DNA of 64,000 nt from Aeromonas salmonicida subsp. salmonicida (lineage in GTDB: Bacteria; Pseudomonadota; Gammaproteobacteria; Enterobacterales; Aeromonadaceae): positions 62,001 to 126,000 of the forward strand of contig NZ_LSGW01000049.1 in NCBI RefSeq assembly GCF_001643305.1, in the 5' to 3' direction. Both the position numbers and the translations under genes were made by a program. The notes beneath the pieces were generated by a model. That model was not told the DNA's origin, did not search any database, and saw only the letters and a program-made list of their open reading frames with translations. The first letter of the stretch is position 1; the number at the start of each line of letters is the position of its first letter. Below, in pieces: positions 10,405 to 19,521 of the stretch.

Positions 10405-10703
10405 TTATCTGCGCTGCAATACAGTCTGTGCAGCAAACCTATCATCTCGCGCACCTCGTGGCTGCGCAGCGAATAGTAGACCGTCTGGGCCTCTTTTCGC
10501 GTCTCCACCAACTCATCCCGCCGAAGCACGGCCAAGTGCTGTGACAAGGCTGACTGGCTCAATCCGAGTACCTCATTAAGCTCCCCTACAGACAGTTCCC
10601 TGTCCAGCAGCTGGCACAGAATAAACAGTCTTCGCTCGTTGGCCAGCGCCTTGAGCAGTGCCACAGCACGGCTTGCATTCGCCTCCATCTCTTCCAGTTG
10701 CAT
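10401..10703 (-). CDS. hlyU: ArsR/SmtB-family regulator, HlyU-like
   Basis: A winged-helix regulator of 100 residues. Sequences ALLKALANERRLFILC, LSVGELNEVLGLSQSALSQHLAVLRR and TRKEAQTVYYSL match HlyU of Vibrio closely (recalled, not searched). HlyU is a redox-sensing member of the BigR/YgaV branch that activates haemolysin or RTX toxin genes by relieving H-NS silencing. Cys39 and the C-terminal Cys (YCSADK) are the candidate sensor thiols. The ATG at 10703 is chosen because AAGGGG lies five bases upstream; a TTG at 10727 would add eight residues but has no ribosome binding site. It faces rpsT and shares its terminator. Confidence 0.85.
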   Translation of the reverse strand: MQLEEMEANASRAVALLKALANERRLFILCQLLDRELSVGELNEVLGLSQSALSQHLAVLRRDELVETRKEAQTVYYSLRSHEVREMIGLLHRLYCSADK

Positions 10704-10752
10704 CTCATCCCCTTTCGCTCGAGGCAAGAATCATACTCTGTGAGCCGTCGAT

Positions 10753-11685
10753 TTAAAATGACAGGGTTGCCGGTTGAATCGTGGCAAAGTCCTCCTGACC
10801 TGCAAACAGGAAGGAGAAGTCACTCTCGCACACCCGTTTTACCGCCGGATGCTGGATCATGCGCTCGGCAAAGATGACGTAATACTCTTCCATCAGATCC
10901 TGGGTCTCCCCAATCAGCATCACCTCTTCCCCTTCCAGGATCTCTTCCCGGTAGATGGTTGGCGCCATAAAGATACCCTGATTGAAGAAGCCGAACGCCT
11001 TCATCAGGGCCGCATCATCGAACTCGCCGAGAATGCTGGGGGAGATCCCCTGCTGCTCGAACCACTGGGTTAACTGGCGACCCATGGCGGTGCGGCGACC
11101 CGGGATCAGCAACTTACGCTCCTCCAGACAGGCCGGAAAGGCTTTCTCAGGCAAAGGCGCCTTGCAGAAGAAGCTGACTCCACAACCGCCGAGTCGCTTG
11201 GAGAGCAGGCCTGCATGCTGGCTGGAGTCAACCGGACAGTCGGAGAGGATCATGTCGAGCTTGTGCTCGCTCAGCTGCTCCAGCAAGAGCTCATGGGTCG
11301 ATTCGAAACAGCGCAGGTGGATGGAGCCATCGTTGGGAATGACAGAGAGCAATACCCGACTGGCGAGGCGCTTGGAGAGTGCATCGGCGATGCCGACGTC
11401 AAACAGGATCTGGCTCTCCTTGCGATAGTTGACGATATCCAGCATCTCGTAGGAGAGGCTGAACATTTTGTCGGCGTAACGAAATACCAGTTGACCGAGC
11501 TCAGTGGCTTCAAGAGTTCGCCCCTTGCGCATCAGCAGCTTGCCGCCAAGACGTTGCTCCAGCAGCTTGATCTGACCGGTCACTGTCTGTGGTGTCAAAA
11601 AAAGGGCTTCCGCCGCCTGGGTGACAGAGCCCTTCTTCTGAGTCATCCAAAAATAGTAGAGGTGATTGTAGTTAAGGTGTGACAT
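10753..11685 (-). CDS. nhaR: LysR-family transcriptional activator NhaR
   Basis: A protein of 310 residues with an N-terminal winged helix-turn-helix ([35 protein letters not shown]) and [20 protein letters not shown], all characteristic of NhaR, which activates nhaA in response to Na+. The start at 11685 is chosen because it gives [12 protein letters not shown], the conserved NhaR start; a longer reading adds unrelated sequence. Its first 14 bases overlap the end of the small secreted-protein gene, and it is third in the nhaA operon, so the regulator is co-transcribed with its target. Confidence 0.93.
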   Translation of the reverse strand: MSHLNYNHLYYFWMTQKKGSVTQAAEALFLTPQTVTGQIKLLEQRLGGKLLMRKGRTLEATELGQLVFRYADKMFSLSYEMLDIVNYRKESQILFDVGIADALSKRLASRVLLSVIPNDGSIHLRCFESTHELLLEQLSEHKLDMILSDCPVDSSQHAGLLSKRLGGCGVSFFCKAPLPEKAFPACLEERKLLIPGRRTAMGRQLTQWFEQQGISPSILGEFDDAALMKAFGFFNQGIFMAPTIYREEILEGEEVMLIGETQDLMEEYYVIFAERMIQHPAVKRVCESDFSFLFAGQEDFATIQPATLSF

Positions 11686-12076
11686 CCGATGGGGTTCCCG
11701 CAGTACGCGGACTCCGGTAGCAGCTGAGTTCAGCCGCCAGAATGTCATACATGTCGCTGATCGAGTCAACCTTGTTTGCAGTGAAGTTCGCCTGCAGTGT
11801 GCTTTTGAGATGGGCCTTGTCCGGCATCCGCTCACCGCAATAACGCTTGTTGGACTGCTTGACCATCTCACCAGCCCGGCTGCTCAGCGCTCGCTCGGCG
11901 AAGGTCTCACCAAACTTGGCCTTGGCCTGCTTGTCTCCCAACATGAGTGCGCTGTCGACCACACCGTTCAAATAGGCAGAGCAGCTCGCCGATACTGCAT
12001 CCTGCTTGCAATCCTCCAGACTGCCAGCCCAAACAGCCGGACTCATCAGTATCATTAACCACCCGTATTTTCTCAT
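11672..12076 (-). CDS. Small secreted protein of unknown function within the nhaA-nhaR operon
   Basis: The product is 134 residues. [19 protein letters not shown] is a clear Sec signal peptide, cleaved about AVWA|GS, so the product should be periplasmic or secreted. The mature part has four cysteines (EDCKQ, ASCSA, RYCGE, LSCYR) that could form two disulfides, and [12 protein letters not shown] resembles the start of Rap1a/Tai-type domains, though the match is weak. The start overlaps the nhaA stop as ATGA and the end overlaps nhaR by 14 bases, so it is translationally coupled to both. I do not recognise a function; a role in Na+ or pH stress is suggested only by context. Confidence 0.75.
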   Translation of the reverse strand: MRKYGWLMILMSPAVWAGSLEDCKQDAVSASCSAYLNGVVDSALMLGDKQAKAKFGETFAERALSSRAGEMVKQSNKRYCGERMPDKAHLKSTLQANFTANKVDSISDMYDILAAELSCYRSPRTAGTPSDVTP

Positions 12077-13290
12077 AACCCCTCCGTGCTTTGATCCGCT
12101 TCCCTGTTGGGAAGCGACATCCGCAAGGCGAGATAACCGACGACTGCCGCCAGCGTGGACCCCACCAGGATCCCGAGACGTGAATAGCTGCCGTAATCCA
12201 ATCCGCCATGCTCGAACGCCAGCGATGCAATGAACATCGACATAGTAAAACCGATACCACACAAAATGCTGACGGCAAAAATCTGCTTGAAGTTGACCCC
12301 GCTCGGCAATTGAGCAATGCCCAGTTTGACCGACAGCCAGCTGATGGTGAATACCCCAAGCGGTTTGCCCACAAACAACCCGAGCATGATACCCATTGGA
12401 ACCGGACTCAGCAGGGAGGACAAACCGATTCCATCAAGGGAGACCCCGGCGTTGGCAAAGGCAAACAGCGGCAGGATCAAATAAGCACTCCAGGGATGCA
12501 AAGCATGCTCCAGATGCTTGAGCGGTGAGGCATAACGCTTGCCGTTGAGCGGTGAGGCATAACGCTTGCCGTTGAGCGGGATCATGAAGCCCACGACCAC
12601 GCCAGCCAGGGTCGCATGGACGCCAGACTTGAGCACCGCAACCCAGAGTACCAATCCGACCAGCATGTAGAGGCCAATCCTGTCCTCGCCACGACGATTC
12701 ATCCACAGCAGAGTCAGGGTCGCAAGGATGCCAACTGCCAGTGCCTCCAGCGACAGCTGCTGGGTATAGAAGAGCGCTATGATGATGATGACCCCAAGGT
12801 CGTCCATGATGGCCAGAGCCAGCAGGAACACCTTCAGACTGACCGGAACCCGCTTGCCCAACAATGCCATCACGCCGAGAGCAAAGGCGATATCGGTCGC
12901 AGCCGGAATAGCCCAACCGGCACGTGCAGCTTCATCCGAGTAGTTGAAAAAGGTGTAGATGAGTGCCGGTGCCAGCATGCCCCCGACTGCAGCGATGGCA
13001 GGGAAAGTCGCCTGCACGCGGGAAGATAGTGCTCCTTCCAGCATTTCCCGCTTGACCTCAAGCCCGACCAACAGGAAGAAGATGGCCATAAAGCCGTCGT
13101 TGATCCAGAGCAGCAGCGGCTTGTTGATATCGAGAGCTGCGATTCGCACCTGTACCGGCGTATCCAGGAACGCCTGATACCCACTCGCCAGACCCGAGTT
13201 GGCCAGTATCATCGCCAGCACGGCCGCCATGATCAGAATGATTCCGGAGGCGGCCTCCAGCTTAAGAAATTTTTTGAATACATCACTCAT
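12073..13290 (-). CDS. nhaA: Na+/H+ antiporter NhaA, with a 9-residue tandem duplication
   Basis: An electrogenic 2H+/Na+ antiporter of the inner membrane, essential for growth at high Na+ and alkaline pH. It has 405 residues and 12 predicted helices. The ion-binding pair Asp163/Asp164 ([10 protein letters not shown]) falls at exactly the E. coli positions, and TDIAFALGV and [12 protein letters not shown] are family motifs. Residues 240-248 and 249-257 are identical (NGKRYASPL), from an exact 27-bp tandem duplication. After it the pH-sensor residues (Glu252, His253, His256 in E. coli) appear as Glu261, His262, His265, shifted by exactly nine. First gene of the operon with the small secreted protein and nhaR. 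Confidence 0.97.
   Translation of the reverse strand: MSDVFKKFLKLEAASGIILIMAAVLAMILANSGLASGYQAFLDTPVQVRIAALDINKPLLLWINDGFMAIFFLLVGLEVKREMLEGALSSRVQATFPAIAAVGGMLAPALIYTFFNYSDEAARAGWAIPAATDIAFALGVMALLGKRVPVSLKVFLLALAIMDDLGVIIIIALFYTQQLSLEALAVGILATLTLLWMNRRGEDRIGLYMLVGLVLWVAVLKSGVHATLAGVVVGFMIPLNGKRYASPLNGKRYASPLKHLEHALHPWSAYLILPLFAFANAGVSLDGIGLSSLLSPVPMGIMLGLFVGKPLGVFTISWLSVKLGIAQLPSGVNFKQIFAVSILCGIGFTMSMFIASLAFEHGGLDYGSYSRLGILVGSTLAAVVGYLALRMSLPNREADQSTEGL
12518..12579. repeat. 27-bp tandem duplication inside nhaA
   Basis: Two exact copies of a 27-bp unit plus 8 bp of a third. The copies can be read as 12521-12547 and 12548-12574, each beginning AGCGGTGAGG on the plus strand. The length is a multiple of three, so the reading frame is kept and nine residues are added. 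Perfect identity suggests a recent replication-slippage event. Confidence 0.97.
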
Positions 13291-13497
13291 GGTTAAATTA
13301 TCCTCGGCATTGCTTTGATTTGATTTGATTTGAGTCTATATCCCATAACAATTAATGGAAAATCGTTTCTTACTGCTAAATACAACGGGAAAACCGAGAA
13401 TATAATGGAGAGGCATCTGCGATTTGCCGGTTCTCGCCGTCCTCTGTACGACAACGGCTCAACCGATGAAATGAATTTCAAATTGTATTGATATATG

Positions 13498-13521
13498 AAA
13501 AAGGCGCCCTGGGGCGCCTTT
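13498..13521 (-). terminator. Intrinsic terminator of the lgt-thyA transcript
   Basis: On the minus strand GGCGCC, a four-base loop and GGCGCC are followed by five T. The hairpin begins four bases after the thyA stop. Confidence 0.88.
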
Positions 13522-13524
13522 CGA

Positions 13525-14319
13525 TCAGATGGCGACGGGCGCCTTGATACCGGGATGAGGGTCATACCCCAGGATTTCGAAATCCTCGAACCGATAGTCG
13601 AAGATGGAATCGGGCTTTCGCTTGATCGCCAGCTGAGGCAAGGGCCTCGGCTCACGAGAGAGCTGCAGCGCAGTCTGCTCCATATGGTTGGAGTAGAGGT
13701 GCACATCACCCCCGGTCCAGACGAAGTCGCCCACTTCCAGATCACACTGCTGAGCCATCATGTGAGTTAGCAGAGCATAGCTGGCGATATTGAACGGCAG
13801 GCCGAGGAAGACATCACAGCTGCGCTGGTAGAGCTGACACGAGAGCTTTCCATCTGCCACGTAGAACTGGAAGAAGGCGTGGCAGGGAGCCAGCGCCATT
13901 TTGTCCAGTTCACCTACGTTCCAGGCTGAGACTATGATGCGGCGCGAATCCGGATTGTGCTTGATGTCATCCACAGCACGCTGGATCTGATCGATGACAG
14001 CACCATCGGCCGCCGGCCAGGAGCGCCACTGAGCGCCATAAACCGGACCCAGATCGCCATTCTCGTCTGCCCACTCATCCCAGATGCTGACACCCTGCTC
14101 TTTCAGATAGGCGGTATTGGTGTCGCCATTGAGGAACCAGAGCAGCTCGTGAATGATGGAACGCAGGTGACATTTCTTGGTGGTGACCAGCGGGAAACCC
14201 TGCGCCAGATTGAAGCGCATCTGATGGCCGAACAGGGAGACGGTACCAGTACCAGTCCTATCGGACTTGACGGTGCCCTCATCCAGGATCTTCTGCATCA
14301 GGTCGAGATAAACCCTCAT
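13525..14319 (-). CDS. thyA: Thymidylate synthase ThyA
   Basis: Methylates dUMP to dTMP with methylene-tetrahydrofolate. It has 264 residues, the same as E. coli. The nucleophile is Cys146 (LAPCHAFFQ), with the phosphate-binding Arg in SDRTGTGT and [11 protein letters not shown], and [14 protein letters not shown] in the folate-binding part. The start overlaps the lgt stop as ATGA, so thyA is translated with lgt, as in enterics. A terminator lies directly downstream. Confidence 0.98.
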   Translation of the reverse strand: MRVYLDLMQKILDEGTVKSDRTGTGTVSLFGHQMRFNLAQGFPLVTTKKCHLRSIIHELLWFLNGDTNTAYLKEQGVSIWDEWADENGDLGPVYGAQWRSWPAADGAVIDQIQRAVDDIKHNPDSRRIIVSAWNVGELDKMALAPCHAFFQFYVADGKLSCQLYQRSCDVFLGLPFNIASYALLTHMMAQQCDLEVGDFVWTGGDVHLYSNHMEQTALQLSREPRPLPQLAIKRKPDSIFDYRFEDFEILGYDPHPGIKAPVAI

Positions 14320-15143
14320 TGCTTGACCTCCTTCCCGGCATTACCGAACAACTGCGGACGCTTGTAAGCAGCCCAGACCATCAGAGCTCCGGCGACGATC
14401 ATGGGCATAGACAGGATTTGGCCCATGCTGATCTCCTGGAAATAGAGACCAAGCTGGCTGTCCGGTTGGCGTACGAACTCCACCAGGAAGCGGAACAGGC
14501 CGTAGCAGAACAGGAACAGGCCTGAGATGGCGCCACGGGGCGGGTTCTTGCGCCAGAACAGGTTGAGGATGATAAACAACACCACACCTTCCAGTGCGAA
14601 CTGGTAGAGCTGGGAGGGATGGCGCGGCTCCGGGCCAGCCTCAGGGAATATGATGGCCCAGGGCACATCAGTGACCCGGCCCCACAGCTCGCCGTTCAGG
14701 AAGTTGCCGATGCGACCCACGCCGAGGCCAAACGGGATCAGCGGTGCCACAAAGTCGGCCACGGTGAAGAAGTGGCGCTTGGTCTTGTGGGCGAACCAGA
14801 TCATGGCGGTGATGACCCCGATCAGGCCACCGTGGAACGACATGCCGCCGGTCCAGATCTTGAACAGGTAGATGGGATCGGCCAGGAACATGTCGAAGTT
14901 GTAGAACAGCACGTAACCGACCCGGCCACCCAGGATCACCCCGAGGAAGCCGTAAAACAGCAGATCGGAGACCTCGTTGCGGGTCCAGCCGCTGTTCGGT
15001 GTATCGGCGCGACGCCCCGCCAACCACATGGCGAAGGCGAAACCAAACAGATACATGAGACCGTACCAGCGTACCGATAGTGGCCCCAAACTGAATGCTA
15101 CAGGATCAACCTGCGAGAAAACCCAATATCCATCGTGCTGCAT
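14316..15143 (-). CDS. lgt: Prolipoprotein diacylglyceryl transferase Lgt
   Basis: An inner-membrane enzyme of 275 residues that adds diacylglycerol to the lipobox cysteine of prolipoproteins, the step before LspA. Seven hydrophobic segments are visible. The Lgt signature is present as SFHGGLIG and [13 protein letters not shown], as is the C-terminal helix ending in a basic tail. It is upstream of and overlapping thyA, and ptsP starts the preceding gene group; the 67 bp between ptsP and lgt may hold its own promoter. Confidence 0.96.
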   Translation of the reverse strand: MQHDGYWVFSQVDPVAFSLGPLSVRWYGLMYLFGFAFAMWLAGRRADTPNSGWTRNEVSDLLFYGFLGVILGGRVGYVLFYNFDMFLADPIYLFKIWTGGMSFHGGLIGVITAMIWFAHKTKRHFFTVADFVAPLIPFGLGVGRIGNFLNGELWGRVTDVPWAIIFPEAGPEPRHPSQLYQFALEGVVLFIILNLFWRKNPPRGAISGLFLFCYGLFRFLVEFVRQPDSQLGLYFQEISMGQILSMPMIVAGALMVWAAYKRPQLFGNAGKEVKQ

Positions 15144-15210
15144 ATGCGGCCCCAGTCATAAGAAAAGCCGCATTTTCCGATCATTCGTCAGCAGGGACAA
15201 GGCATGATTA

Positions 15211-17490
15211 TCAATCAGTCTGTTTCGTTTTGTGACCGGCTCGCAGCAAGCCGCCCAGACCGTGCTCTTCCAGGTAACGGGCGAACAGGCCGCGCAGCAC
15301 GTGAGGATTGTCGTGCTTGAGGCCGTCGGCCATCAGCGCGGTCAGCTCGCTCAGGGTGGATTGACGCAGCACGTACTTGATGCGGGCAATGTTGTGGGTG
15401 TTCATACTGAAGCGGCGATAGCCCATGGCCAGCAGCAAGAGCACACCGACCGGATCGCCGGCCAGCTCGCCACACACGGAGACAGGTTTCTGGTAGCGAT
15501 GGGAGGCATCGACCAGCAGTTGCAGGGCGCGGATCACCGCGGGATGGAAGGCATCGTAGATGTTGGCGACGCGGGCATTGTTGCGATCCACTGCTAGCAG
15601 ATATTGGGTCAGGTCGTTGCTGCCCACCGACCAGAAGTCGATGAGCGGCGCCATCTCGGGCAGTATATAGAGAGCGGACGGCACCTCTATCATCACCCCC
15701 AGGCTGGGGTAGCGGATCACCGCATCGCGGCTGGCCGCCTCTTCCGACACCTCTCGCCAGGCCTGATCCAGCAGCCGGCGGGAGGCCCTGATTTCGCTGA
15801 CGCTGCTGATCATCGGCAGCATGATGGCCAGGTTGTCCAGCCCCTCGCTGGCCCGCAGCATGGCCTTGAGCTGGACCAGGAACAGTTCGGGGTGATCCAG
15901 GGTGAGCCGGATCCCCCGCCAGCCAAGGAAGGGATTTTCCTCGACGATGGGGAAATAGGGCAGCTGCTTGTCGCCCCCCACATCCAGCGTGCGCATGCAG
16001 ACAGGACGATTGCGATAGGTTTCCAGGATGCCGCGATAGCGCGCCGTCTGCTCCCACTCGGAGGGGAAGCTGTCCTGCAGCATGAAGGGGATCTCGGTGC
16101 GATAGAGCCCGACCCCGTCCGCCAGATGATTGAGGGAGATCTCGGTGTCGGCACTCAGGCCCGCGTTGAGCAGCAAGGAGACAGGAGTACCGTCGGCGGT
16201 TTCCGATGGCTGGTTGTCGACGCTGCGCACCAGGGTATCGAGCGCCCGCTCCTCGTTGAGCAGTTGCCGATACTCGGTCAGGATCACCTGATTGGGCTCG
16301 ATGAAGAGATCGCCGCTGTAGCCGTCGACGACCAGCATGCGACCGCCTATGTCGCCGAGTGGCAGATCCACCCCCATGATGGCCGCCACCCCCATGGCAC
16401 GGGCCAAAATGGCTGCGTGGGAGTTGGTGCCCCCCTTGAGGGAGACAACCCCGGTCAGGAATTCCCGCGGCACCTCGGCGAGTATGGTGGCCGTCACCTC
16501 GTCGGCGACCAGCACCACGGGCTCGCCGACCGTGATGTGTTCAGGTTCATTCTGCACCAGCCGGCTAATGAGCCGCTGGGCTATGTCCTTCACATCGGTG
16601 GAGCGCTCCTGCAGGTAGGGATCCTTCATCCCCTTGAACTGATCGATCAGCCGGTCGCTGATGAGCTTGACCGCCGACACGGCCGTCCAGTGCTCCTTGC
16701 TCACCTTGTTGCGGATGGGCTTGATGTAACCGGGATCGTTGAGCAGATGCAGATAGATGTCGAAGATGGCGACCGAATCCTGGCTGTAGCTCTCGCGAAA
16801 CCGCAGCGCCAGACTCTCCAGATCGTGGCGCACCACTTCCACTGCCACGTTCAACCGTTCCAGCTGCTTGGCGTGCTCCTCATCCTTGCGCGGTGTGATG
16901 GCACTAAGTTCCTTGCGAGGCCGCCACACCCAGGCCTTGGCCATGGCGATGCCACTGGCACCGGCGATACCACGCAGTGGCTTGCTCCAGTCGGTTTTCT
17001 GCAACCAGCCCTTGGCCTGGGCCTGGGCGATGCGCGCGGCCAGCTGGGCTGCCAGCGTCACCATGAAGGACTCCTCCCCCTCATCGAAACGGCGGCTCTC
17101 TTTTTGTTGCACCACCAGAATGCCCACCACCTGGCGCTGATGCATGATGGGAGCACCAAGGAAGGAGCGGAACGCCTCTTCCGCGACATCCGGCAGAAAC
17201 TTGAAACTGGGGTGGGAGGGGGCATCGGCCAGGTTGATCAGCTCTTCGCGCTGGCCCACCAGACCGACGATACCCTGCTCGAACGGCAGGGTTGCCTTGC
17301 CCACCGCCGACTCGGCCAGACCATCGGTCGCAGCCAGTCGGTAGCGGCGCATGTCCGGCTCAGACACATAGACGGAACAGCAGTCCACTGTCATGGCCCG
17401 CCGGGTCTGGCTGACCAATGCCTGCAAAGCCAACTCCAGAGTGTTGGCTTCGGCCATGCTTTCGACGATGCGTCTGAGATCCGTCAGCAA
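15211..17490 (-). CDS. ptsP: Phosphoenolpyruvate-protein phosphotransferase PtsP (EI-Ntr)
   Basis: Enzyme I of the nitrogen phosphotransferase system; it passes phosphate from PEP to NPr. It has 759 residues. The N-terminal GAF domain (about 1-160) senses glutamine/2-oxoglutarate in relatives; the phospho-histidine domain has GGTNSHAAILAR (about His365), and the C-terminal PEP-binding TIM barrel has GVGLYRTEIPFM, LDVGGDKQ and GSNDLTQYLLAVDR. The start is TTG (MLTDLRRIVE aligns with the E. coli start) with AAGGAG eight bases upstream. It is 12 bases after rppH, a conserved pair. Confidence 0.96.
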   Translation of the reverse strand: MLTDLRRIVESMAEANTLELALQALVSQTRRAMTVDCCSVYVSEPDMRRYRLAATDGLAESAVGKATLPFEQGIVGLVGQREELINLADAPSHPSFKFLPDVAEEAFRSFLGAPIMHQRQVVGILVVQQKESRRFDEGEESFMVTLAAQLAARIAQAQAKGWLQKTDWSKPLRGIAGASGIAMAKAWVWRPRKELSAITPRKDEEHAKQLERLNVAVEVVRHDLESLALRFRESYSQDSVAIFDIYLHLLNDPGYIKPIRNKVSKEHWTAVSAVKLISDRLIDQFKGMKDPYLQERSTDVKDIAQRLISRLVQNEPEHITVGEPVVLVADEVTATILAEVPREFLTGVVSLKGGTNSHAAILARAMGVAAIMGVDLPLGDIGGRMLVVDGYSGDLFIEPNQVILTEYRQLLNEERALDTLVRSVDNQPSETADGTPVSLLLNAGLSADTEISLNHLADGVGLYRTEIPFMLQDSFPSEWEQTARYRGILETYRNRPVCMRTLDVGGDKQLPYFPIVEENPFLGWRGIRLTLDHPELFLVQLKAMLRASEGLDNLAIMLPMISSVSEIRASRRLLDQAWREVSEEAASRDAVIRYPSLGVMIEVPSALYILPEMAPLIDFWSVGSNDLTQYLLAVDRNNARVANIYDAFHPAVIRALQLLVDASHRYQKPVSVCGELAGDPVGVLLLLAMGYRRFSMNTHNIARIKYVLRQSTLSELTALMADGLKHDNPHVLRGLFARYLEEHGLGGLLRAGHKTKQTD

Positions 17491-17502
17491 CGAATGTGCT
17501 CC

Positions 17503-18030
17503 TTAGCGAGAGCGGTTGCGCCGCCCATCTTTCCGATTTACTTGCACCACAGGCACTGGCATCGCCAACGGGGCAAACTCCGTCATCACCCGTCGATAGA
17601 CTTCCCGTTTGAAGGAGACAACCTGGCGTACCGGGTACCAGAAACTGACCCAACGCCAATCATCAAACTCGGGGTGACCATGACAGCCGAACTGGATCCT
17701 GGACTCCCTGCCCGGATCCAGCTGTAGCAAGAACCATTTTTGTTTTTGGCCAATACAGACCGGTGAACTGTCCCAACGAACAAGGCGTTTTGGCAAGCGG
17801 TACTTCAGCCAGTTGCGACTGGTGGCCATGATGGTCACATCCTCGGGCTTGAGGCCTATCTCCTCATACAGCTCACGATACATGGCCTGTTCTGGCGTCT
17901 CACCGTCATCAACTCCTCCCTGCGGAAACTGCCAGGAGTGCTGCCCATAGCGCTTAGCCCACAATACTTGCCCGTCACGGTTACAGATCACGATTCCGAC
18001 ATTGGGACGAAACCCGTCGCCATCTATCAC
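17503..18030 (-). CDS. rppH: RNA 5'-pyrophosphohydrolase RppH
   Basis: A Nudix hydrolase that removes pyrophosphate from 5'-triphosphate mRNA and so triggers RNase E decay. It has 175 residues. The Nudix box is [20 protein letters not shown] followed by IG. Other conserved stretches are [20 protein letters not shown] and PKRLVRWDS. The GTG start gives [12 protein letters not shown], matching E. coli. The tail after the catalytic domain is basic ([11 protein letters not shown]). It is transcribed away from the DnaA-box-rich region upstream. Confidence 0.96.
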
Positions 18031-18763
18031 GTGATCACCTTATAAAGGCTGAATCTATAAGGAGATTGTTCCACATTCACTCCGTGGCAGCAAACAAGGA
18101 CTGCAATCCCCCACGCATGAATAACTTTCAATTTCAAGCCGACTTATAAACAAACCCCAGGATCAAGCCCCGCAAGTTGCCCACCCAGACTGTGCATAAG
18201 CCTGTTAGCAAGCGGGTATATACAGTAGTTTTGGTTATCTACTCTAAATTAAGCATCAGCATACAGCATGGTGATAAAAACAAAATATGTATTTAAATAC
18301 ATAGTGTTAAATGAACAATGCTGGATCAAGATCCATGTCTTTCCCCGCCGGAGATCCGGGATCCCGATTGTGAACAAGTTCAACTGTTCAAAGATCCACC
18401 ACGGCCAATTTATCCACAGGAGTGGCACACTATCTGCCCTGCCATCGCAGCAAAAATCGGTGCAGTTTCACATTTTTTTGTAACAACACCCTGACTATTA
18501 CCACTTTACGGCAGTTATCCAAGATTTCTGTGGATAACTGTGTGCAACAGCATGAGCAAACCCTTGGACAACTATTTCAACTCGGGATCCTGTGCCGGGA
18601 AGATCTGCGCTATAAAGACAAACTCTTTAAAAATCATTATGATAAGTCCTCACCTACAAAACGTCCCCCCCTGTGCAGCCCCCTGCCAGGAACGGTTATA
18701 AAAACAGCGATCCTCATCAAGGATCAGACTTGCTAAAATAATTCCCCTTTGCAGGAGTCATTC
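18031..18763. promoter_or_regulatory. 733-bp non-coding region with DnaA boxes, DARS2-like
   Basis: There is no convincing gene here. The region is AT-rich relative to its surroundings and has about ten GATC sites. DnaA boxes (consensus TTATNCACA): 18191-18199 minus (TTATGCACA), 18369-18377 minus (TTGTTCACA, one mismatch), 18410-18418 plus (TTATCCACA), 18515-18523 plus (TTATCCAAG, two mismatches), 18529-18537 minus (TTATCCACA), 18563-18571 minus (TTGTCCAAG, weak). The last three form a tight group of 57 bp, two of them head to head. In E. coli the mutH-rppH (ygdP) intergenic region carries DARS2, which regenerates ATP-DnaA at a three-box core. The same location and box cluster make a DARS2 counterpart the best reading. 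A possible mutH -10 (TAAAAT) is at 18734-18739. Confidence 0.72.
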
Positions 18764-19438
18764 ATGCCCACCAATCCCCAGTCAGAACAGGAACTGCTGG
18801 CCCGTGCCGACGCCATGGCTGGCTTCTCGCTGGCACAGCTGGCCAGCGATGCAGGCATTGCTGTCCCTCGCGATTTGAGGCGGGACAAGGGCTGGGTCGG
18901 TCAACTTATCGAGTGGCAACTAGGGGCCAGCGCAGGCAGCAAGCCGGAGCAGGACTTCCCCGAGCTCGGCATCGAGCTCAAGACGATCCCCATCGATCCT
19001 TATGGCAAGCCGCTGGAAACCACCTTCGTTTGCGTAGCACCACTGATCGGCGTCAGCGGTCAGCGCTGGGAAGAGTCGAATGTGCGCAACAAGCTCTCGC
19101 GAGTACTCTGGATCCCGGTGGAGGGTAGCCGTGATATCCCCGTAGGAGAGCGCCGGATCGGCATGCCGCTGATGTGGAGCCCGAGTGAAGAGGAAGATAA
19201 ATTGCTGCGCCAGGACTGGGAAGAGTTGATGGACATGATAGTGCTGGGAGAGGTCGAGCAGATAAGTGCTCGCCATGGTCAGGTGATGCAGTTACGCCCC
19301 AAGGCAGCCAACAACAAGGCGCTGACCCGTGCCATCGGCCGCAATGGTCAGCCAATTTTGACACTGCCACGAGGCTTTTACCTCAAGATAGGGTTCACTC
19401 ATGGCCTGCTGCAACGACACTTTGCCCTGCCCCTTTGA
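18764..19438 (+). CDS. mutH: DNA mismatch repair endonuclease MutH
   Basis: Nicks the unmethylated strand at hemimethylated GATC during MutS/MutL-directed repair. It has 224 residues. The catalytic D-X6-ELK motif is Asp64, Glu71 and Lys73 ([14 protein letters not shown]). [14 protein letters not shown] and [11 protein letters not shown] are family motifs. The ATG at 18764 follows GCAGGAG; an in-frame ATG at 18749 has no good ribosome binding site. Its presence implies a Dam-methylating genome, which fits the GATC-rich region upstream. Confidence 0.97.
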   Translation: MPTNPQSEQELLARADAMAGFSLAQLASDAGIAVPRDLRRDKGWVGQLIEWQLGASAGSKPEQDFPELGIELKTIPIDPYGKPLETTFVCVAPLIGVSGQRWEESNVRNKLSRVLWIPVEGSRDIPVGERRIGMPLMWSPSEEEDKLLRQDWEELMDMIVLGEVEQISARHGQVMQLRPKAANNKALTRAIGRNGQPILTLPRGFYLKIGFTHGLLQRHFALPL

Positions 19439-19521
19439 TCTCCGTTATAAACATCCTTGCCATAAAGTGATATAAAAATAGACAGTAGCTATTTCTTCGC
19501 AATCAATGACAAGGAGGCGTC

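Noticed and set aside
15604..17727. 707-codon open frame on the plus strand
   Set aside because: It lies exactly opposite ptsP (and part of rppH), whose protein shows every EI-Ntr motif. The antisense translation shows no family motif and is a by-product of high GC codon use.
18268..18736. Two short overlapping open frames (71 and 104 codons) between rppH and mutH
   Set aside because: No ribosome binding sites, codon use unlike neighbours, and they run through the DnaA boxes; better read as non-coding.
18031..18763. Chromosomal replication origin oriC
   Set aside because: DnaA boxes and GATC sites fit, but mioC/mnmG or dnaA neighbours of gammaproteobacterial oriC are missing and there is no clear AT-rich 13-mer array; the location instead matches DARS2.
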